Counted from the first letter of the stretch, positions 1-12,717 are shown. The stretch is DNA of 64,000 nt from Durusdinium trenchii (GCA_963970005.1 CAXAMN010003592.1:174198-238197), one strand, 5' to 3'. The notes: generated from the letters alone by a model not told the origin. A program made the numbers and translations.

Positions 1-94
1 CTCCTTGTCTTCCTCCCACCTTCCCTCCCTCCCTCCTCCCTCTTCGCAAGTTCGACTCCGTCCTGTCGTCGCTCTTTGGCATGCGGTTAGCGTT

Positions 95-275
95 GCGTAT
101 CTTGCGGCCGCACTCGCTCACTCTCACTGTCTCACTGTCTCTCTCTCTCTCTCATCTCTCTCATCTCTCTCATCTCTCTCATCTCTTTCTCATCTCTCTC
201 ATCTCTCTCTCCTCTCTCTCTCTCTCTCTCCTCTCTGTCTCTCGTCTTTCCGTCTCTCTTCTCTCTCTTCTCTCG
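95..275. repeat. CT-rich microsatellite
   Basis: An almost pure pyrimidine strand of CTCT units broken by CATCTCT and TGTCT variants. Open frames across it translate as Ser/Leu or Arg/Glu runs and are repeat artefacts. It ends in a CGCAG that could serve as a pyrimidine-tract splice acceptor, but no recognisable exon follows. Confidence 0.85.
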
Positions 276-1140
276 CAGGAGGATCCGGGCAAAGAGCCAC
301 ATATAAAGGACTCTTCACCCCTGCCTCCAAAAAGAGCGCCGTGTTTTTTCCTACCTCGCTGCCCTCCACTTTCCCATTCTGGAGCGCTAGCTTTCGCCCC
401 CCCCGTTTGGCCTCAAGTCTCAGCATTAAGATGTGCCGCTTCAAGTACATATGTGGTTGCAGACGTGCAGGACTTATCCAGTGCAAGTTGGGTAGCAAAG
501 TAGCTCTAGGACCTGGGATATTTTGTGAAGTGAGTCACACACGAAGTAAACGCTATGCAAAAAGACGTTGGGTAATCTTGGCTTTGAGTGAGCAGTTTGA
601 CCACCTGCAGAGCTGAAACAGTGACGCTGATTGAAAACAAAAAACTGCTAGGACCATGTAGGGCCCGTTTTGGTGTGTACAGCAAAGGGCATCGCTACTA
701 GGAGCAAGGACGCTACTAATAGCTCCTGGCCGTACTACTAGCAAGAATCAGCTTACTAGGAGCTAGAAGCTTCCTTGGGAATCGTTGCACCCACCGGCCT
801 TGCCAAGTCGGCCCAGTTACTACATCTTGACCTTGCCAGAAGAGGGCCTGTCCGGCACTCAGACTTTCGGACCATCCCGACGAGGGACTCAGTGGGCTGA
901 AGACCCGTGTGAAGAGGACCTGAACAAGACCATTTCAACGCTGACACATGCTGACATGCCAAATCTGATGAAATCATACATGCCATGCCAAATGCTGAAC
1001 GCCTTCTTAGCATGGCTGCTCTAGTAACGGTATTGCATGGTATTGCCCTTTCTTTGGCATCTTTGTCCTGGAGCTTGGTGTGCATCTCTTTGGAATCGAT
1101 TGCAGGACTGTCGCTCAATTGGGTGAGCTCCAAACCTCAG
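276..1140. other. No gene recognised
   Basis: Short open frames on both strands with no family signature. Variants of ACTACTAGGAGC/ACTAGGAGCTAG recur around 690-765 and form a minor local repeat. Nothing else stands out. Confidence 0.5.
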
Positions 1141-1141
1141 T

Positions 1142-1420
1142 CAAGGCTTTTGTCCTTTGAGTTCCACCCTCCGCCCTCTTTCAAGCGACTCGAGCCCAGA
1201 ACCCAGCGCTTCCGCGGCGCCCATCACGGTCGCCCTCCAGCCGACCCATTCAGGCTCTATGAGACGTCGCCCAACTTCCGGAGCTTCGGCTCGGCGCCGC
1301 TGATGGCGCCCGAGCCGATCGGTCCCCATTTGCTGCCCTTGCTGGTCACGGACCCCAAGCACCAGGCGAGGCGGAGAGGGTCGGACGGTCCGTGTGGGTG
1401 GAGGGAAAGGGCGGTCCATG
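1142..1420 (+). CDS. Candidate exon, unknown protein
   Basis: A GC-rich stretch inside AT-richer sequence, open on + with a Pro/Arg/Phe-rich translation (FRLYETSPNFRSFGSAP near the middle). Dinoflagellate exons are typically richer in GC than their introns, which is the main reason to list it. The opposite strand is also open, no family was recognised and no clear splice pair was found, so this is a weak call. Confidence 0.25.
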
Positions 1421-1877
1421 TTGGGGCGTTAGTTGTTTTCGTGGGTCAAGCATGGCAAAGCTGTAGAATGCAAGGGGAGATGAGCCGGATGAGTGAATGG
1501 ATCGGCAGCATGGTGAGGGCAGGATGGCACAATGCCGGCAAAAATTTGTTTGACACTTACCGGTACCTGCATCTATGAACATGTTTTTTTGGGGGTTGGA
1601 CATGTTATATTCAGGAACATTCAACATTCGGGCAATTCAAGGGGTGCCCGGGTTCCCTTTCCAATGGAGGTGCGCCTTTTTTTTTTGCGCCATACTCAGG
1701 TGGTCTACGTGCCTCCGGCCAACAAGTGGCCAACACCTAATGCCTGGACCGCGTGACTTGGCATCAAGTGAAAACACACCTATCACTGGCCTATAACCTA
1801 TCATATTATCATACGAGCCAGGATCATTTTTTGAATACAACTTTTATTAAAGAGGGATACGTTTGTGCACGAAACCC

Positions 1878-1948
1878 TGTAAAACGATAAGGTCCACCAT
1901 AAAAGGTATGGGGCGGACTCACAACACTGTAAAACGATAAGGTCCAAC
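1878..1948. repeat. Direct repeat, period 48 bp
   Basis: The motif CTGTAAAACGATAAGGTCCA occurs twice, near 1879 and 1927, separated by AT-rich spacer. It is a short duplication in non-coding sequence. The rest of 1580-3360 shows no recognisable gene. Confidence 0.7.
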
Positions 1949-3360
1949 TCAAAACCGATAATGACTGTTTCTTTGTTGATGTTGAAGAACAATAATTTTT
2001 GACCGTCGTGGCACTAAGTTTTTGACCGTGGCTCATATATTATCATATTAATTTATGCCAATGTTACCAAAGTTTCTCAGATTCAGTTCTATCGCAGGAT
2101 ATTGCAGGACTGCTCAGAGAGAATCCTGCCTGCTTCAGAAGCAGATTTCTTGGAGATTCGCCCATTCCTTTGGACATTTTCGGATGAAAGTCCTCGCACC
2201 CAAGAAGCAATTTTGCAGTTTGACGTGGCTTCTTCTGTGGGTGGGGCATGTGGGAAGATCCTTTGACACTGACAGGATGGATTCGCAAAGACGAGGGATC
2301 ATAGTATGATAGCAAGAGGCAGTGATTGCTGCATGAAGATAAACACGAAGCCAGAGAACAGCCCTCCAAAAGAAAACATTGTGTTGCCTTTTTTGGGGTC
2401 TACTTTTCTTCGCATCAACTATGTTAAGCCTTCGGGGTGTGAATAATGGGACAAATGTAGAACCACACGCCAAGTCAGGGTGATCAGATCTGAGCAAGGG
2501 TACTTTGTTCGGCTTTACTGGGCCCGACTCGCCTTGTGTGTCAGTGGGGTGATGTGGGGGTGATCACCATCCAGTAGAATGACCAGCAGTTGGCAGTGGA
2601 GGAGAGAGAAGTATGTACCTACCACATCCTACCATCGTTTTTCGATCTCCATTGCTTTTGACCTCACGGCTATGATCACTCCAATGATCACTCCCTCACG
2701 GGAGAGTCGCTTGTTCATGGCACCATGTTTTTCCTTTTGGTGCAGCACAGGATGAAGAAGACATGTGGTTAAGCAGTCAGTCACTGCCGTTGGGATGACA
2801 CTGGTCAGCGGCTACCCCGTTTAGTACCGCTGAAACTAATCACGACCACCGTTTTAGTACTGTAATTCAGGAAAGCAAATGAGAGTCACCAGCAGCAGCA
2901 CTATTGTGTAAAACATGTTTAAGAGCCGAGAAACTATGGACCCTCCATAGCAGGGATTGTGACCCTGCAGCAAATAAGTCATGCACACCTTTTTCGGTTC
3001 GGGAGAGCTCAACGCCTAGCTTGCACACCTGCTCACTTTCACCAACACATGGCTCCGGGTCACGACCGTAGGTCGCTCTGTAAAATAACACCGGAAACAC
3101 TGGTCCTTAACCGCCCGGCGCAGGTTTACCTTTGTGGTGGAGTCACCTCTCCGCGATGAGGCGACCGGCCAGGCGAGGCCCTGCTTTCGCCCAATGTGTC
3201 CAGGATCTGATGGCGGAGAATCGTGAGGGGCGAACCAAGTGTCACGCTTGGAGAGATTGAGAGAATCACACGGTCCAAACTTGAGGTGATCAAAGTGGTC
3301 AAGGGGGCTGAACAGGCGCAGGTCCCATGAAACAACACTCTGAGTGTTTCGCGCTCCCAG

Positions 3361-3841
3361 ATGGTGATGACGCGGAGTGAGCCGGGCCTGGTGGTCTTGG
3401 CGAACCCGGAGCAGCAGATTGCGGGCTCGGACTTCAGCCTGGTGCCGGGGCTGAAGTACAAATGATGGGCTTGGCATGGCTTGGCCTTGGGCCGTGATAC
3501 ATGTGACACACACACAAAGAGAAGATCACCAAGTAGAGAGCCTTATCAGGAAAGATTGCTGTAAGAACTTTGAAGGCTCCCAGATTGCTTTGGAACACGC
3601 TGCGTGGAACATCGTGGAACCCACAGTCCCAGTCCTTGGTAGTTTTTAGGTCACTCAAGAGGTGGACCCGATTGAAGTCAACCTGACTTCGTGAAAACCG
3701 GCTTATGCGTGGCCCAAACATCAAACCCAGTCTCGCTGGCCGAGCTTCAGCTCGACGCTGGGCACAAGGCGAACAGCGCGGATGGCTGGAGCTTGTCGGG
3801 GCAGCTGGAAGTGGTGGCTGGCATCTCGATGACGAAGATTC
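3361..3841 (+). CDS. Candidate two-exon gene fragment, unknown
   Basis: The first exon starts right after a CCCAG acceptor at 3361 and reads MVMTRSEPGLVVLANPEQQ and onward to about 3463. The second starts after ACCCAG at 3731 and reads SLAELQLDAGHKANSADGW and onward to about 3841. If the first exon ends at 3463, just before a GATGGG donor, the phases agree (1 nt + 2 nt) and a GA-AG intron of 267 bp results. Both pieces have protein-like composition, with hydrophobic beta-like segments around Gly/Asp turns. No family was recognised. Flanking exons were not found, so this is probably the middle of a larger gene. Confidence 0.4.
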
Positions 3842-5837
3842 GTGGACTGAGGGCCCTGGGAGGGGCGGGTAGAATACTGACGGTAGATACCAGGTGAATG
3901 GTTCTTTTTCAAACATGGGTGCCATTGGCATCTATAAATTGCAATTTCAGGTGCCCATTCTATAGTGAGGATACCTTGAAGAAAAAGGGCTTTAAAACCT
4001 GACACGGCATTTTATAGAGGGATCATTTTCAATTCGGTCATCCTGGCTCATAGAAGATAAGACACGTGGAATTCCATGTTCATGTTTATGGAGAAGCTTA
4101 TTTGGATTTGCTTCAACACTATTCAACACTGCTTAAGGTTGGTCACCTCATTGTATAGAATTTTGTCGATATATATATATATATATGTAACTATGTATAT
4201 ATATATATATACACACTTGGTTTGGCATTTTATGGGGGCCCGAGGATGGACATCCCATTCTATAGAGAGGTTTTCCCCATAAAATGCCTTGCAAATGGTC
4301 CAGTGGACTTTTCACCAGAAGCCATGATAGTGCAAAATGGCCTACCCCAGGCCGATCCCCTTCCACCCGACCCACAGTACAGCGGCACTCATGTTTTCTG
4401 GAGATGCACTAGATCTCTATAATGTAACATATATATAACTAAATGCATTCTAGTATCGGTATAGTATCGAGATAGTGTAATGTGGTAACGACTATATATA
4501 TATATATGTAACATAACCATACATTAATGATAGAGGTACACAATCATATAAGTAAGCAACAACCATAAACAATATAAGGCATATACATTTATTGTTTTCT
4601 TACATCACCGATCATCGCGCCCTCCCGTTGGCACCTCCTTTGCTTTCTGTCGAGGTAATGCTCCCAGTCAGGGTGTGAGACATCACGCGTCGGCTTGGGG
4701 TGCCTCGGGATCCGGGGCGAGATCTCGATTTGGGGATATTTGGGGCAATGTATAGGGTCTGGAGATATATTAGGGACGAGATGTTTAGAGGTCAGAAAAA
4801 AGATTCTTGATGAATAAGAGCCTCCCACGTGGACTGTAAAACCTCTCCATGTCATATGGAGGGTTCTTTCTTGATCAAGTATTCTACGGCCTCAACTGAA
4901 TGGCAGAGTGAAGTTTGGGGGTTTCCGACTGGTCCGGCCAGATTTCAAGAATCCGATGATTCGGGAATTGATGGCTAGGACCAAAAACCCGGGTAGTGGT
5001 TGCAGGTGTGAAGATCACCGAACGAGGCTCAGCCAAGGAAGATGTTGGGTCGTGCAACTCACTGCTAGTGTTCCAGGAAGACTTCCATCAGCAACTGACT
5101 GACATGACCATTATGCACACAGTTATGCACACTTGTTTCACAGATTTCCAATTGTCCAACGACGGCTTGTTCATGTGTAGGAACATGTTGGAGTCCACCT
5201 GTCCACACAAAAAGGACCCACCACCAGTGGACCACCAGATGTCCCATTCTTATATAGCCCTCACAGCCAGTCATTTCAGAGTCCTTGGCGATCTGAATGC
5301 AAAATTGTACCATCTACGATCTTCGCTGTCAACCCCGTGGCTCGAAGTTTCCACAGACCACTTCATCGGAATTTGCGGTTGTGCACTGTCCTCACACTCC
5401 AAACAAGGACCCTTGGGGGCCCCAAAAAACACTTTCTATCGTAAAGTGTGAATCCCGGCAATGGAACTGTATAGAAACCATGGTCCGGTCGCACTGGAGC
5501 ATGCTCGAGCAACCATGGAACAGGTCCAGCAGTGGTACCGTCCTTCGCGTGTCCCGAGAGACGGTCCGACGCCGTCGGTCGCACGCTGTCCGTCGGGGAA
5601 GCGTGAACGCAAGCTGTCGAATTCATCAGGTGGGTTGAATCACTACATCTATGGTGCTTCAACTGCAGCTGAGTTGGGAGATGTGCACGAGAGAACCCAG
5701 GAAAGAGTAGAGAACACCATGGAGACGCCCAGCATGATTCTATGTTGTACACTTCCTAGCCCAGTTCGTAGCCCAAAACTGTCATTTTTGACGGAGTGGT
5801 CGGCCGGATTTCGATGGTGTCCCTGAGATCGGCTGAG
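3842..5837. other. Non-coding stretch with (TA)n and hairpin
   Basis: Mostly AT-rich sequence without a convincing exon. It contains (TA)n runs at about 4170-4212 and 4492-4507 and the hairpin listed separately. Open frames at 4996-5451 and 5461-5826 lack protein-like composition. Confidence 0.5.
4224..4288. repeat. Inverted repeat, 14-bp perfect arms
   Basis: GGCATTTTATGGGG (4224-4237) is exactly complementary to CCCCATAAAATGCC (4275-4288), leaving a 37-nt loop. A related CCCATTCTATAG motif occurs in the loop (about 4253) and upstream (about 3955). It could be a decayed miniature element or a chance hairpin. No target duplication was identified. Confidence 0.6.
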
Positions 5838-5985
5838 GCGCCGACGAAGTTCAGAGCCTGGACTTTGCCACGGGAATCGACTTGGCACGCTGGTACTTCG
5901 AGGCCTCTCCCAGGATCTTCCATCGGAAGGCGTGGACATTTTGCAGGGAACATGTGGAAGGCGGCGGATTTCGCAGGGAACAGGG
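5838..5985 (+). CDS. Candidate internal exon, unknown protein
   Basis: After a CTGAG acceptor the + strand reads ADEVQSLDFATGIDLARWYF, then EASPRIFHRKAWTFCREHVE. The aromatic and charged pattern is typical of a folded domain, and this frame has no Met, so an ATG-based search would miss it. The 3' edge is uncertain. It probably belongs with the next exon at 6334. No family recognised. Confidence 0.45.
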
Positions 5986-6333
5986 CGGGAGGTCCCCAGC
6001 AAACCAAGATGCTATAAAACTTCAACGGTTTTACGTGCAAGTCAGTCGCTTATAGCTTGTGAAACAATTGCGCTCTTTTGACTGCGGATGCGCTGCTGTG
6101 AAAATTATGAAAGCACATAGGATCCTAGCACCAAAGTTGCGGGTGAATTGACCTATTCTTATGCAAAAGTGATGTCGTCGGGCATTTGGTAGGGGACAGC
6201 TGCCACTGGAAGTTATGCCTACAAAACATAATGTGAGACTATTTTGGGCGCGATGTGCTCAGTGGTATGTTCGCATCGTTTTCTGGAAGGGTTCAAAAGC
6301 AATCTCACTCTGAATGCCTTTGGGCCATAGGAG

Positions 6334-6513
6334 CTCGCGGCCGCCTATGGCGGCATGCTGCGCTTCCGTGTCCGGTCGCAGTACGGGAACTTCTTGGAGT
6401 TGACGCTTGGAGAAGGGATCCCCCAAACGCAGCATGTTCTCCGTGTTCTCACCTCTAAGAGATCCTTGAGCAGAGGCTTGGAGCCAGTCAGAGTTCAGAA
6501 AGCAATTGTTTGA
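6334..6513 (+). CDS. Candidate terminal exon, unknown protein
   Basis: After a GGAG acceptor the frame reads LAAAYGGMLRFRVRSQYGNF, then LELTLGEGIPQTQHVL, and stays open to a TGA at 6511-6513. The alternating hydrophobic residues suggest beta strands. It may be the last exon of the gene that includes 5838-5985. There is no Met at the acceptor and no family match. Confidence 0.45.
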   Translation, partial: LAAAYGGMLRFRVRSQYGNFLELTLGEGIPQTQHVLRVLTSKRSLSRGLEPVRVQKAIV

Positions 6514-7841
6514 GCTGTCATTTCACTAGTGCTGATTGTGTGTTTGTTTGTTTTGTTCTTTTCTCTAAGCTCATGAGTTCTTATTTATGCCTCAAAACCG
6601 CTTCTTTAAGCTTTGGCGTATGGAAACCACTCCACCTTTAATGTAACATGTGCCAGGGTATATAGTTCTTTGGGTCATCACCAGTTGTGCATGAGCGTGC
6701 ATTCAGGGTAATCAACCATATTCAACCCAACTTGGCTTTGTTCAAAATTCAATGCCGCTGAGTTCAAGAAATCAACCATGCATTTTCATTCCATGTCACG
6801 ATATTTTTTTGATGTTCAAACTGGGCACGGACGACGCAGGCTGTTCGTGCCTGCCAGGCTGTTTGTGCTTGCACCCTTCCCAGTCCAGGATGTTGCATTT
6901 GCATTCTTTAGGACCAAGTACAAGAAAGACTTACCGTGTGTGAACGTTGTGTTTTAATGTGTTTTCCGATTTTTATGTGTTTGTGAATAGCTTTTGTGCA
7001 GCCTTGAGCTGAGGAATGATCCACTGGACTGGGTGACGATCGAATGTCAGCAGGGATCCCAGTCGAGGGCCGCTCCTCTTGTGAAAGATCGTTGGGTCTA
7101 TAAAACACCAGTGTAGACAACTACTAGACTCTAGGCAACCTCAAACTGACCTGTAGCAGCCTCAAATGCAATGACAAGTGCAACAAAATGCTACAAATCT
7201 AAGTTCAAGAAATCACCTGATTCCTACTCGGTGATCCCTCCTCCTAGTTGGTTGGGGATGGGTGAAAACCATGTCATATCCGAAGCACACCAGTGGGCAA
7301 TGATTGTGTTCGTTTTGGCTGCGAACACCTCTTGCACCTCTCAGGCAGGTCCCTCCACCCCTCCTGCCATTGGTGGCGCCAACCACCTTCAGCCCTGGCA
7401 GGTCCTGTGACAGTGGACAGGGCGCGCGCATCGTGCGCCGCTCGGAGCGACCACGGCGGGCGACCACTCGGGGTTGGCACGGCACGGACCGAGCTCCGCT
7501 GTGTCTGTGTGCGACAGGAGACTAGGAGACGAGTAGACTGGGGGCGTTCTCGGAACGTTCTCGGAACGTGAACGATGATTTTGTGGTGCGTTCGGAGATG
7601 TTGAGAGTCTCTATTTCTTGTGCACTGTGACAGGGGTGGTGGGGTCCAATCTATGCAAGTGCTACTTTGCGAACTCATCGACCACGGCAGTCATGCCCTG
7701 AAGTCAGAGATGTTGGTGCGTTGTTTTTTGGATTCATCATGTGTTTTCGCCATTGGCGGTGCCGCTTGTAATTTCCGGTCATTGCGATTCTTAGGCTGGC
7801 TTCCATCCAGAGGGGGGGATGTGTGGGATTCCTGCTTGCAG
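6514..7841. other. No gene recognised
   Basis: Probable intron or intergenic sequence. A GC-rich patch at 7420-7560 is open in several frames on both strands and could hide an exon, but nothing identifies it. Confidence 0.45.
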
Positions 7842-7920
7842 ATGACCCAACTTCAGAGCAGATCCCACGCGCCATCCGCGCGGGCTTCGAACTCCAAAGC
7901 TTGGAACCGTCTTTCGCCAC
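7842..7920 (+). CDS. Candidate internal exon, unknown protein
   Basis: A 79-nt segment bounded by TTGCAG on the left and GTAAGT on the right, both good canonical splice signals. Read with two leading bases it gives DPTSEQIPRAIRAGFELQSL and then EPSFA, ending in phase 2. Composition is protein-like and the splice edges are the clearest of the unassigned exons here. Family unknown. The exon at 8209 is a plausible neighbour. Confidence 0.5.
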
Positions 7921-8208
7921 GTAAGTGAAGCAGCTGCGATGCCCTCGTGGCTTTGTTGTAACAACACCTCGCGTGGCAGATACAGATTCCTACCACGATG
8001 GGACCCGATGCGAAGGAAGAATGCACTTGGCCATGCGGCCAGTGGGCACCATCCGAACAAATCCTAACCCACTGTGAAGGGGGGAGGAAAAATGAATTGA
8101 ACCTGCAGGTCCTTGGGTCCCTGGGTCTGATATACCGAGCTACATCCTCGGTTGATGACTTGTGTGATGCTATGGTTGTCTCCACTCCACCCCATTGAAA
8201 CTCTGCAG

Positions 8209-8394
8209 ATGCCCTGGAGCCCGCAGACCTTTCCTCTTGAGCTGGCAGAATGCGGATCTCGAGGCTTTGTGGATGAGACTCTCCGGTGGATCGGCAACGA
8301 AGTGTACATGGAGTTATACTTGCATGAGAATGGCAGGCGCTGGGATGGTCATGGGACCGGGCGAAGCGAAGCCCGGGCTTCGCTTCCCGCTTGA
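8209..8394 (+). CDS. Candidate exon, unknown protein
   Basis: After CTGCAG the frame reads MPWSPQTFPLELAECGSRGF, then VDETLRWIGNEVYMELYLHE and NGRRWDGHGTG, open to a TGA at 8392-8394. The segment FVDETLRWIGNEVYMELYL looks like an amphipathic helix followed by a strand. If 8394 is the true end it is a terminal exon, though splicing near 8360 is equally possible. Family unknown. Confidence 0.5.
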   Translation: MPWSPQTFPLELAECGSRGFVDETLRWIGNEVYMELYLHENGRRWDGHGTGRSEARASLPA

Positions 8395-10060
8395 TCGATG
8401 GACCGCAGAAAGAGGAGACGACATGCAAGGGGGGTAGGCGAAAACATGACAAGAAGGGGGAACGAACATGTTGTATTATATACCTCCATCCCCTCCTCCA
8501 TCCATCACAGCCAGCAGGGGTGTTTTCGTTTATCACATGTGCCTCAAACTGTCTCACACACACAATATATACAATTTACAGTACATTGGGTTTATATATA
8601 GTATGAATATGTATGAATAAATATGTATATATTATATATTATAAATATTGTTATTTGTGAGTGTGTGTGACATTCTGGTACGTATTGCCTGGTCAGACGA
8701 CCTTGTGTTTGGCCATGTTTGGCCTTAGATGGAGAACCTTCGGTGTCGGCGCCCCAAGGTTGAAGAGAAGATCGCCCATCCCGTTGCCTGATAATTGTAA
8801 GCCAGTCAGTGGTTTCGCTGGTTTGACTTTCATCCTGATGAAGATAATTTCTGTAAAGGTGCACTGCAATACCTGCAACGAATCCTCGGGAGCAGGGAAG
8901 AACCAGCTTCAATCCTTTTTGTGCTTTGGAAAGGATCTTCTCCCGGTGGCTCACTCTTTGGTCCTTTTTGGGCCCCCATGGGACTGGAATTGTGGAATCC
9001 ATGCCGGCGACCCCCAAACCATTCCTAGAGGCAAATAGCATACATGGAGCATTTGGGTCTCTAGATTTCCGGATACGTCGACAGTGTTCAGGTGGTCCTA
9101 CGACCCCCTGAACTCTGCGGCAGAGTTCACCTATGCCACGCAATGTCAGATCGCAGCCATCCTGAGACTGAGCGACGAAAGTCGTCGGATGATGTTTTTT
9201 GGGTCTTGGCACCGTGCTTCATCCCGCTGGGTCGGGTAGTTTGCACTGCAGGTCCCCAGTCTAAAGTGATTAACCTGCGTAAGTGAGTGCCAACACGCCA
9301 TCACCACCCAAAGGGTGTCTATAAACCACCCCTGAGCCTTAGGATCTATTACTGTAAAGCATTCCCTTAAAAAGCATAGTCTTAGGGGGTGGTTTTGGAC
9401 ACCTTTGTATTCCTTTGTGTGGTGAGAACAAAGCAGCGGATGATCGGGAGTTGGGAGGGAGGAATATTATAGACTTTAATTTGCATGTATATATATATAT
9501 ATTAGGTGTTTTTTTTTTAATACTTCATTAGTCTTTGTCTTTATTTCAATTGTCCGTCATTACAGTTGGTTGGTTGGCAGTGAAAAAGTCAAGCTGGTGG
9601 CCATGTGTGAATTTGGAACTCCACCTGATCTTGGGCAGCCATGTGTTGATGATGGAACAACATCAGATAGATAGTTTCTTGCTTGTTGTTTGTTTGGATT
9701 TGTTTTGCGGGGAGGAAAGCACTGGGCGGCTGGTGGTTGCAGACTTCACTTCTTTAGCAACAATACAGGGGGGCCCAGCACAATCAAGGAAGGAACCAGA
9801 TTTCCACCCAACGTGTTTGAGGTATTAGCCCAAGAATCCTCGCACACTCATTGAACCCTCCATAGTGCTCAAGGGTTTGGCCCCTCAAACCCCAATGTGT
9901 TTTCTTCCCCCAGATACCGAGAGATATTGGGGTTCTTACTTCAAGTATAGGAAAAGGTGCCATGAGGTGCCTAATTATTTGGGGTCTCATCTGGGGTCTA
10001 TGCCTATCTGGAGGGTGTTTATGGGTGTTCATCACCAGGCCATGTCGTCCCGCGCGCCTG
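8395..10060. other. Non-coding stretch with (TA)n
   Basis: AT-rich tracts at 8562-8660 and 9486-9502. Short open frames lack recognisable domains. Probable intron or intergenic sequence. Confidence 0.45.
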
Positions 10061-10165
10061 GGCGACCGCCCGTCTAGGACCAACGTCTCCCGGATCGCCA
10101 TCCTGGGCGACTTCACCCGAGGACGGCACCGACTGCGACCCGAGGGTCGGTGCCATCGGTGATCC
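10061..10165 (+). CDS. Weak candidate exon
   Basis: A GC-rich patch reading DRPSRTNVSRIAILGDFTRG on the + strand before a TGA at 10160-10162. The opposite strand is also open. Listed only because of composition and the short hydrophobic core IAILGDF. Confidence 0.25.
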
Positions 10166-10696
10166 ACTCACCATGGGTCTCTCCCAAAGGTCCCAGCTAG
10201 CAACATGGAACTGGACGTAGAACCGAGGTCGGATGTTTTCCGAAGAACCTCCGGGGCGAAGGATGCTGAAGACGGGGGGATCTTCCGGTTACGAGGGGTT
10301 CCTAATGGTTTCGAGCAAGTTGGCCAATCCGAAGTTCACCCGGGAAAAACACATCACAACTGTTGGTGGGCCGGGGTATGTCCCAAGGTACTAATCAGGC
10401 TATTGGAGCTATGGAGCTGTTGGACGCCGTGTCAAGGCCCGAGGTCCTTTTGGGTCCTTCCCTGTGCTTCGCTGTGGAGCTCCAACCAGCAATGTGACAA
10501 CCTCCCATCTTGCATGAGTGCTTGGGGGCTTCTTACCTCGCACACGTTGATCATCCTAAGCCTCGTTCAGAACCTCTCATCGATGCATTTGACAGACATG
10601 AGGTTTCGAATTCTTCGGGCCCTCCTTCTCCAGAGGTGCCCAGCAGTCAAATCCAGGTCGCTTTGGACCCTCCGCCACACCATTTGTGTTTTTCAG

Positions 10697-10893
10697 GTGG
10701 TGAAGGCATTGCCCTGGACGATGTCGCCATCGTGGCGGCGGATGCCTCGCTGCAGCCGGCCTATCCGTTGTCGTGTCAGCAGGCGTGTCGAGTCGCGGCG
10801 GCACGTGTTCCGCGGTGGTGGACGTCCTGTCGCTGGCCGTCCTGGAACGTGCAGGCCATTGCCTCGGCCGGGCGCAAAGCCCAGTGGAGATGA
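10697..10893 (+). CDS. Weak candidate exon
   Basis: After TTTTTCAG the strand is GC-rich and open in two + frames. One reads GEGIALDDVAIVAADASLQP and ends at a TGA at 10891-10893. The other is Arg/Pro-rich. The first looks more like protein, but no family was recognised. The sequence from 10894 to 12440 shows no convincing exon apart from a weakly protein-like patch at 12030-12130. Confidence 0.3.
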
Positions 10894-12440
10894 GGAGGTT
10901 ATAGTATACTATGCTATACTAATACTTGACAGAGATACAGAGCCAGGCAGAAAAACGACATCGTCCACATGCAATACATAGAACAGATCCATAAGAAAAA
11001 CAAGAACATACTAGCATTGTGCAATAAGTGTCCAATGATGGACTACCCTGCACTACACAGGGATCTTCATTGGACATCCATTGGATGGTCCTGGTAGTAC
11101 ACACACACACACACACGCATTCCCTGTTGGCAGGACAATTCGTAGAACCCAGGGGGCTGCACATCCGAGAGCGCACATTGACCAAGGGGTAGATGACCCC
11201 AAGGCGTTTGGTTTTAGGTCGTTCATGAGTCGACTTGCTTTAGCACGGGGCGTCAGCCCGTGCCTTCGAGGGAGATGGGAAGAGGGTTCAGGATGAAGCG
11301 CCTTGGAATCCGAACTGGAATCCGAACCTCGACACATTGCAATCAAGGCTGTGGTGTGTTTTGTTGAGCCGAGCCGCTGGATGCACATTTGACCCACGCT
11401 GTGCGTCTTCCACTCCCAGACTTCAGACCATCCTGGCTTGACCAGAGGTGTGGGACCCGATTGTGGGACTTCCTGGCTTTCTTTGGCCAAAGCATGCCGC
11501 GACTGTTTCTTCAGCATGGCCCAGATCCCACCACGTCCCACCCAAACCAACGCCCTGGAAGCTCCAGGGATGCATTTGCCGGCACAACCCGTCCTTGATC
11601 CACCCCACCTGCTGTTGAGCTTCAGAGACTTGGCCATGCCCACAGAGCGAACTCTGGACCCTTCAAGTAGATTGTAGATTCTGTTTGAAAAATCGGGTCA
11701 TTTCCGAGGTCTCATTTTCTAGGGTATTTGGGAAATATTGCATTGTTTTGTTATTGCTGGTCAAGGATGGGACGCTGGTGACTGATGGGTGCATCCATTG
11801 TGCATGATACCCAGGGGACCATTTTTCACTTCCTCGTGAGTGAGTCAAAGGGTAATCCTTTGAGAACAGCTCCATCATCGGGGGTTCCGGATGTGAGGAC
11901 ACATGTATTGATTTTAAGTTCTGTAGCCCTGTATGATAGTATAGGCATAGGCAGTGTTCTTTCAGGTCTATCTGATGTAAATTGATCATTGAATGTTTCC
12001 AGAGCATCGTTTGAAACTTTCCGGTTCGGCTTGGGCGCACGCGCCGGAGAAGTGCGCTTCGGTCCACTCGCTCCCGTTGCCTAGGAAGCTGGAGCTCCTG
12101 CAGCGTGGGACTGAAAAAGGAGCTGCGAGACTGAGACCTGCGACGAGACCAGCCCCAACAGATCGGATCTAAGAGTGTTTCAATCATTTTGGATGCCACA
12201 AATTGGGCGTGGCATTGTCCCCTCAAAACCCGCTAAGGCTAAGACTCCCTTGGTCTTGGCGTGCTGAGAACGGCAACTTGGACCCTCTTTTAGGATCCTT
12301 AGACGGTGGTACAACATCACACACCAACAAAAAGGAACTTCCCCCCAACAAAATGGCGGAGATGGCCATTTGGCCTGTACCACCATCCTGGGTCATTTCG
12401 GAGTCTCCAACCAGTCGACCTGGTGCATCCGATCTCTTAG

Positions 12441-12592
12441 GTGGCGGACTGCACCCCGACAGATCCCAAAGCGGACCAGGAGGTCGGGCCAGCGACCGAG
12501 CCGGCGACCCCGGGGGTCGTTCGGCGACCGGGCCGCGGCCTGACCGAGAAGACCGGTGTTAAGCTGCCCGTTGGTTTCCAGGCAAACGTTTT
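12441..12592 (+). CDS. Candidate exon, Pro/Thr-rich
   Basis: Follows TCTTAG and reads DCTPTDPKADQEVGPATEPA, then TPGVVRRPGRGLTEKTGVKL with PVGFQANV beyond. The low-complexity acidic part followed by a basic part resembles an inter-domain linker. GC content is clearly above the flanks. Family and neighbours unknown. Confidence 0.35.
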
Positions 12593-12717
12593 AGGTCGTG
12601 AAATTGAAGAGTTTTGGGATTTTCCCACATAAAAAAAGAAGAGCACCATTAGTTCCGCACGACTCCGTCCGATTTGCCTCCCCCCCAGAGCACAAAAGAA
12701 GACGAGCCTGTTGTTTG

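Noticed and set aside
5..616. 203-codon open frame on + rich in Ser/Leu
   Set aside because: It is created by the CT microsatellite; the Ser/Leu runs have no protein-like pattern.
10205..10981. 258-codon + frame taken as a single-exon gene
   Set aside because: Mixed composition with a low-quality middle. Only the part after TTTTTCAG (10697) looks like a possible exon, and in a different frame.
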